Assembly (NCBI GenBank): GCA_003166055.1
Contig: PMWR01000468.1
Coordinates: forward strand, 5,594 to 15,186
Direction: 5' to 3'
DNA: 9,593 bases
DNA from: Acidobacteriaceae bacterium
GTDB lineage: Bacteria; Acidobacteriota; Terriglobia; Terriglobales; Acidobacteriaceae
This document shows positions 6,436 to 9,593 of this stretch, in pieces. Below the pieces are notes generated by a model, which had not been told where the DNA came from, did not search any database, and saw nothing but the letters and a program-made list of their open reading frames with translations. Position 1 is the first letter of the stretch, and each line of letters begins with the position of its first letter. The translations under genes and the position numbers were made by a program.

Positions 6436-7769
6436 GCGCCAACTTCGATGTGGTGGTGGTGGGAGCCGGCCCGGGCGGAATGGCAGCCGCGGCAGTTGCT
6501 TCGGAAGCAGGCCGCCGGGTTTGTCTTCTCGATGACAATCCCGCTTCCGGCGGGCAAATCTGGCGCGGCCTGAGCCTGCAAACAGCAGCCCAGCATCCCC
6601 ACGGAAAGAGCTACTTCGCATGGATGTCGCGGTTGCGCCAGTCCAACTGCGAGGTGGGTCAGGGCTGGCAGGCCATTGATGGCTCGCTGCGGGGCGAGAC
6701 TGCTGGAGTCTTGCGATTGGAGCGCGACGGCGAAGGTCGGGAAATCAGATATAACTGGCTGATTCTTGCCACCGGCGCGCGCGAGCGGTTCCTCCCGTTT
6801 CCCGGCTGGACTCTGCCGGGCGTCTTTGGCGTGGGCGGATTGCAGGCCCTGGTGAAATCGGGTCTCATTTGCAATCCCGATTCCAGCCCCAAACGTGTGG
6901 TCATCTCCGGCAGCGGCCCGTTGCTGCTGGCCGTTGCCGCTGGACTGCAAAATGCCGGAGCCCGTGTTGAGACCATTCTTGAGCAGGCTCCGCTTACCCG
7001 GCTGGCCGGCTTTGGCGTCACTCTGCTCGGGTCGCCCGACAAACTGGCGGAGGGCGCACGCTACAGACTTGCAACCAGGAACTCGGCCTATCGAACAGGT
7101 TCGTGGGTGGTGCGCGCCGAAGGCCGAGGCCGCGTCGAACAAGTGACGGCGACCGATGGGCGCAAGCAGTGGAAGATTCCCTGCGACTGGCTCGCCACCG
7201 GATTTCATCTTGTGCCCAACCTTGAATTGCCGAGGCTGCTCGGCTGCCGCATCCATGCTGGTTACGTCGCGGTCGACGCCCTGCAGCAAAGCTCGGTTGA
7301 GCGCATAGCCTGCGTGGGCGAGCTGACCGGCATTGGCGGACTGGAAAAAGCAATCGTCGAAGGCCAGATCGCAGGTCTGGCGGCAGCCGGACAGGAGCAT
7401 GAAGCACGCGCACTCATTCCGCGGCGACAGCGCCTGAACCGTTTCGCTCAGCGGCTGGATCGTGCTTTCGCGTTGCGCCCGGAACTTAGCGATCTGGCCG
7501 AGCCTGATACCACGGTCTGCCGTTGCGAGGACGTAGAGTACGCCGCACTCGAAAGCTGTTCTTCCTGGCGCGAGGCGAAGATCCATACCCGCTGTGGCAT
7601 GGGCGCATGCCAGGGCCGCGTTTGCGGCGCGGCGGCCGAGTTTCTTTTCGGTTGGCAGCCTTCCAGCGCTCGGCCGCCGGTATTTCCCGCCGCCGTCTCC
7701 ACGATTGCGGGTGAACCCATTGACCCTATGGCCGGCACTGAATCCGAAGCTGATGTGAAACTGCGCTGA
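6432..7769 (+). CDS. FAD/NAD(P)-binding oxidoreductase with BFD-like [2Fe-2S] tail (HcnB / D-hydroxyproline dehydrogenase alpha-like)
   Basis: This 445-residue protein is a two-dinucleotide-binding flavoprotein. The first Rossmann motif is 'VVGAGPGG' (9-16), 'ILATGARER' (111-119) is the central conserved element, a second nucleotide motif 'VVISGSGP' lies at 156-163, and 'CVGELTGIGG' (294-303) is the C-terminal FAD contact. A BFD-like [2Fe-2S] domain closes it: Cys363-x-Cys365 in 'CRCED' and Cys388-x4-Cys393 in 'CGMGACQGR'. The order and length match the alpha subunits of hydrogen cyanide synthase, octopine/nopaline oxidase and D-hydroxyproline dehydrogenase. The proline racemase-family gene nearby favours D-hydroxyproline or D-proline as substrate. 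The frame is open further upstream to 6114, but the ATG at 6432 puts the GxGxxG motif at the usual place and overlaps the previous stop. In these complexes substrate is oxidised by a separate DAO-type beta subunit, which here is only a remnant downstream. Confidence 0.9.
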   Translation: MSANFDVVVVGAGPGGMAAAAVASEAGRRVCLLDDNPASGGQIWRGLSLQTAAQHPHGKSYFAWMSRLRQSNCEVGQGWQAIDGSLRGETAGVLRLERDGEGREIRYNWLILATGARERFLPFPGWTLPGVFGVGGLQALVKSGLICNPDSSPKRVVISGSGPLLLAVAAGLQNAGARVETILEQAPLTRLAGFGVTLLGSPDKLAEGARYRLATRNSAYRTGSWVVRAEGRGRVEQVTATDGRKQWKIPCDWLATGFHLVPNLELPRLLGCRIHAGYVAVDALQQSSVERIACVGELTGIGGLEKAIVEGQIAGLAAAGQEHEARALIPRRQRLNRFAQRLDRAFALRPELSDLAEPDTTVCRCEDVEYAALESCSSWREAKIHTRCGMGACQGRVCGAAAEFLFGWQPSSARPPVFPAAVSTIAGEPIDPMAGTESEADVKLR

Positions 7770-7866
7770 CCCGCAGCGTTGTTAAAATCGGCGTTGATTC
7801 ATTGATAAGCGGATGCGTACAAAAGGGACTGGCGAACGACCGAGGTGCGCCGGTCTGCCGGAAAAT

Positions 7867-8054
7867 GAAAGCGAATGACACATTCGAAAGTGAAACCGGC
7901 AATCGTCCAACGCAGGCCGTTGCGCCGCTGCCAAAAATGTCGCTTCCACCAGCGCCACGCGCATCCCGGCCTGTGCGCAGGCATACACGCAGGCCGTGCC
8001 CACGATGCCCCCTCCGGCAAAGACCACGTCGAAGGATTGCGCAGCGGAACTCAT
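7867..8054 (-). pseudogene. Remnant of a FAD-dependent DAO-family oxidoreductase (likely D-hydroxyproline dehydrogenase beta subunit)
   Basis: The ATG at 8054 overlaps the epimerase stop by four bases and opens a textbook DAO N-terminus: 'FDVVFAGGGIVGTA' (residues 8-21, GxGxxG at 14-19) and 'AGMRVALVE' ending in the ribose-binding Glu37. At residue 41 the frame goes wrong. Inserting one G near 7931-7932, beside a run of five A on the plus strand, restores 'TFLGSGATA', the next family motif, followed by 'CVGRLPV', which resembles the usual 'AGMGHLVV'. Similarity then fades, clearly weak by about 7867. The family is about 370-420 residues, but the alpha gene ends at 7769 on the other strand, so some 1 kb of 3' sequence is missing. 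Bases 7770-7866 show no gene. The uncorrected frame stops near 7782, giving an implausible 90-residue product. A sequencing error could explain the frameshift but not the truncation. Confidence 0.8.
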
Positions 8055-9016
8055 TCGGGTATTCCGAAGCGAAAGGGATCCGCTGGGTCAAAAATCAGCG
8101 TAGATTCTGCGGTTACATATGCCGAGCCGGTGATGATGGGCACGATCTGGCCGTTTTCCTCAAGAATCCTGCCTTCGAAAACGGTGCCGAGAATTCCTTC
8201 CTGCCGCCAGGTCTGGCCGGGCGCAAGCAGGCCGTCGGCCGCCAGGCAGGCCATCTTGGCGCTGGTTCCCGTGCCGCAGGGCGAGCGGTCGTATGCCTTG
8301 CCGGGGCAAAGAACAAAATTGCGACTGTCGTTAGCTGGATCATGCGCGGCGGTGAACAGTTCCACATGATCGATCTCCGCGCCGTCGGCTCCGCTGATCC
8401 CCGCAGCCTCCAGAGCACGTCGAATCTCCCAGGTAAAGGTGGTCGGCGACTCGACATGTTCGACAGATAGAGGATGGTCGATGGGAAACGAGTGTTCGCG
8501 CACCAGAAAAAACCAGTTGCCGCCCCAGGCCACATCGCCAGTCACCGGGCCGTAGCCGGGAACCGAAACGATGACGTTGGCGCGATGGCGGTACGCCGGC
8601 ACATTTTGAATCGTCACCTGCCCGTCGGCAAGCAGCTCGACCTTAACGGTGCCAACTGGGGTCTCAATCAGGTGTTCGCCAGGCTGGATGCGCCCCAGAA
8701 ACGCGAGTGTCTTGGCGACACCGATCATCCCGTGGCCGCACATGCCCAGATATCCCGCGTTATTAAAGAAAATGACCCCCGCCGCGCAGGCCGGAGCCAC
8801 CGGCTCCAAAAGGAATGCCCCGACCAGGACATCGGAGCCGCGCGGTTCGCATAGAATGGCGCGCCGGTACAGGTCGTGCTCGCTGCACAGGAGCTGGACA
8901 CGCTCGGCCAGCGGGCCGGAGCCAAGGTCAGGTCCACCAGAGAGGACGCACCGGGTCGGCTCGCCCGCGGTGTGCGAGTCGATCACTTTCACACGCGAAG
9001 GCAATTGTTCGTTCAC
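8051..9016 (-). CDS. Proline racemase family protein, probable 4-hydroxyproline 2-epimerase
   Basis: This 321-residue cytoplasmic protein carries both family signatures: 'MCGHGMIGV' with catalytic Cys93 and '[11 protein letters not shown]' with catalytic Cys247. Two cysteines indicate a racemase or epimerase acting by two-base proton exchange; the related trans-3-hydroxyproline dehydratases replace one with Ser or Thr. The opening '[14 protein letters not shown]' is typical. The likely reaction is trans-4-hydroxy-L-proline to cis-4-hydroxy-D-proline, favoured over proline racemisation by the D-amino-acid dehydrogenase genes alongside. The start is uncertain: the GTG at 9016 has no good ribosome site, and the GTG at 8992 (residue 9) would give the family-typical start '[12 protein letters not shown]' but is no better placed. 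Its stop overlaps the start of the DAO remnant by four bases, so the two once formed an operon. Nothing in this gene itself looks degraded. Confidence 0.9.
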   Translation of the reverse strand: MNEQLPSRVKVIDSHTAGEPTRCVLSGGPDLGSGPLAERVQLLCSEHDLYRRAILCEPRGSDVLVGAFLLEPVAPACAAGVIFFNNAGYLGMCGHGMIGVAKTLAFLGRIQPGEHLIETPVGTVKVELLADGQVTIQNVPAYRHRANVIVSVPGYGPVTGDVAWGGNWFFLVREHSFPIDHPLSVEHVESPTTFTWEIRRALEAAGISGADGAEIDHVELFTAAHDPANDSRNFVLCPGKAYDRSPCGTGTSAKMACLAADGLLAPGQTWRQEGILGTVFEGRILEENGQIVPIITGSAYVTAESTLIFDPADPFRFGIPE

Positions 9017-9183
9017 GAGAAAAGTCTACGCGAATGACCCCTACCCACCCCGCATATCCTCCGGCAACTTTACCGAAGTCCAAAACAACGGCAGCATCAA
9101 TCGCTTTGGCGTATTCTTGACACCAAGGCGGCGATTCTGCAACGCTGCCTTAAACCGCACCATCCCTCGCGAGGTTCCCTGTC
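9017..9183. other. Divergent intergenic region between the epimerase and M28 peptidase genes
   Basis: These 167 bases separate divergent starts. On the plus strand TTGACA (9117-9122) is a perfect -35-like hexamer, but no convincing -10 lies 16-19 bases on. GAGG (9171-9174), nine bases before the ATG at 9184, serves as the ribosome site and is half of a small palindrome, CCTCGCGAGG (9165-9174). On the minus strand no clear promoter was found. Confidence 0.4.
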
Positions 9184-9593
9184 ATGCGTTTGTCTCTGGC
9201 TGTTGTATGCCTTTTCGCCCTCTCCGCGCACGCCGTTGATGCGCCTGCTTCGCTCCGCGGATACACGCCCGCCGACTCAGCAACGGAAGTTCAATGGGAG
9301 AGGAAGTTTCGCGAGATTCCCGATCCTGCGCACATCCGCGAAAACATGCGACGCCTTTCTGCGCGGCCTCATCATGTTGGATCGCCGTACGACAAGGACA
9401 ACGCGGAGTGGCTGCTGGCGCAGTTGAAGTCGTTTGGCCTCGACGCGAAGATCGAGCAATTCTCCGCGCTCTTTCCCACGCCCAAGCTGCGCACCCTTGA
9501 GCTTCTCGGGCCCACGAAGTTTGTCGCCAAGCTGCAGGAACCTGTGCTCAGCGTCGATCCGACTTCAAGCCAGACCAGCGAGCAGCTTCCGAC
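9184..9593 (+). CDS. Exported M28-family peptidase, glutamate carboxypeptidase II (NAALADase)-like, N-terminal part
   Basis: An ATG at 9184 opens a frame that runs without a stop to the window end (136 complete codons). Residues 1-17, 'MRLSLAVVCLFALSAHA', form a signal peptide, probably cut after 'AHA'. The mature start matches the beginning of M28B proteins: 'FREIPDPAHIRENMRRLSARPHHVGSPYDKDNAEW' type sequence, equivalent to the 'NFTQIPHLAGTEQN' region of human GCPII, then 'LLAQLKSFGLDAKIEQF'. The metal-binding peptidase domain would lie downstream, outside the window, so activity cannot be checked. It would be expected to remove C-terminal residues such as glutamate from peptides in the periplasm. 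The ribosome site is GAGG at 9171-9174. The gene is divergent from the epimerase gene. Confidence 0.82.
   Translation, partial: MRLSLAVVCLFALSAHAVDAPASLRGYTPADSATEVQWERKFREIPDPAHIRENMRRLSARPHHVGSPYDKDNAEWLLAQLKSFGLDAKIEQFSALFPTPKLRTLELLGPTKFVAKLQEPVLSVDPTSSQTSEQLP

Noticed and set aside
6126..7586. Long open frame of 486 codons on the minus strand
   Set aside because: It lies opposite the [2Fe-2S] and flavoprotein genes, whose motifs are unmistakable. Its translation has no recognisable domain and is a GC-rich shadow.
7802..8470. 222-codon plus-strand frame
   Set aside because: Most of it is opposite the epimerase and the DAO remnant, both supported by family motifs. No motif is seen in this frame.
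9041..9052. GGAGG followed closely by ATG on the minus strand upstream of the epimerase
   Set aside because: Only two bases separate the two, and the ATG is out of frame with the epimerase, so it does not give an earlier start.
9117..9122. TTGACA as part of a sigma-70 promoter for the M28 peptidase
   Set aside because: No -10-like hexamer occurs at 16-19 bases downstream, so it is mentioned only as part of the intergenic description.

Overview
The window looks like a piece of an Acidobacteriota chromosome, most likely class Terriglobia. The evidence is moderately high GC, a large secreted protein built from the Ig-like repeats that are abundant in that phylum (repeat core resembling 'ITYGTALSATQLNATA'), and intergenic REP-like palindromes of a type common there (GGCACGACT-tc-AGTCGTGCC and GGGGCT-tt-AGCCCC). 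This assignment rests on recognition, not on a search. No RNA gene, CRISPR array or transposase was seen.

Layout. (1) Bases 1-2629, plus strand: the 3' part of a large repetitive secreted or surface protein, followed at once by a small exported protein with a Big-1-like Ig domain and a C-terminal hydrophobic segment. (2) Bases 2630-2858: non-coding, filled by REP-like repeats between converging genes. (3) Bases 6000 down to 2859, minus strand: an exported DUF885 metallopeptidase-like protein, then a protein that fuses a cyclic-nucleotide-binding domain to an EAL domain (c-di-GMP phosphodiesterase) with all its catalytic residues. (4) Bases 6001-6162: a divergent control region with a 9-base tandem repeat and TACA/TGTA dyads. 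(5) Bases 6163-7769, plus strand: two overlapping genes for a small [2Fe-2S] subunit and an FAD/NAD(P)-type flavoprotein with a BFD-like [2Fe-2S] tail. These resemble the gamma and alpha subunits of D-hydroxyproline dehydrogenase / HcnAB / OoxA-type amino acid dehydrogenases. (6) Bases 9016 down to about 7867, minus strand: a proline racemase / 4-hydroxyproline epimerase with two catalytic cysteines, overlapping by 4 bases the start of a FAD-dependent (DAO-family) oxidoreductase. That second gene is broken: only its N-terminal nucleotide-binding region remains, with an apparent one-base deletion. (7) From 9184, plus strand: the exported N-terminal part of an M28-family, glutamate carboxypeptidase II-like peptidase that runs off the window.

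How the genes fit together. The centre of the window is an imino acid (probably trans-4-hydroxy-L-proline) degradation locus: the epimerase would make cis-4-hydroxy-D-proline and the flavoprotein complex would oxidise it. The catalytic beta (DAO) subunit expected beside these genes is present only as a remnant, so the complex must use a subunit encoded elsewhere, or the pathway here is decaying. Two exported peptidases flank the locus, which would fit use of peptides as an amino acid source, but that link is inference. The most interesting observations are the broken beta subunit, the cNMP-EAL fusion protein, the REP-like repeat cluster and the candidate operator in the divergent promoter region.
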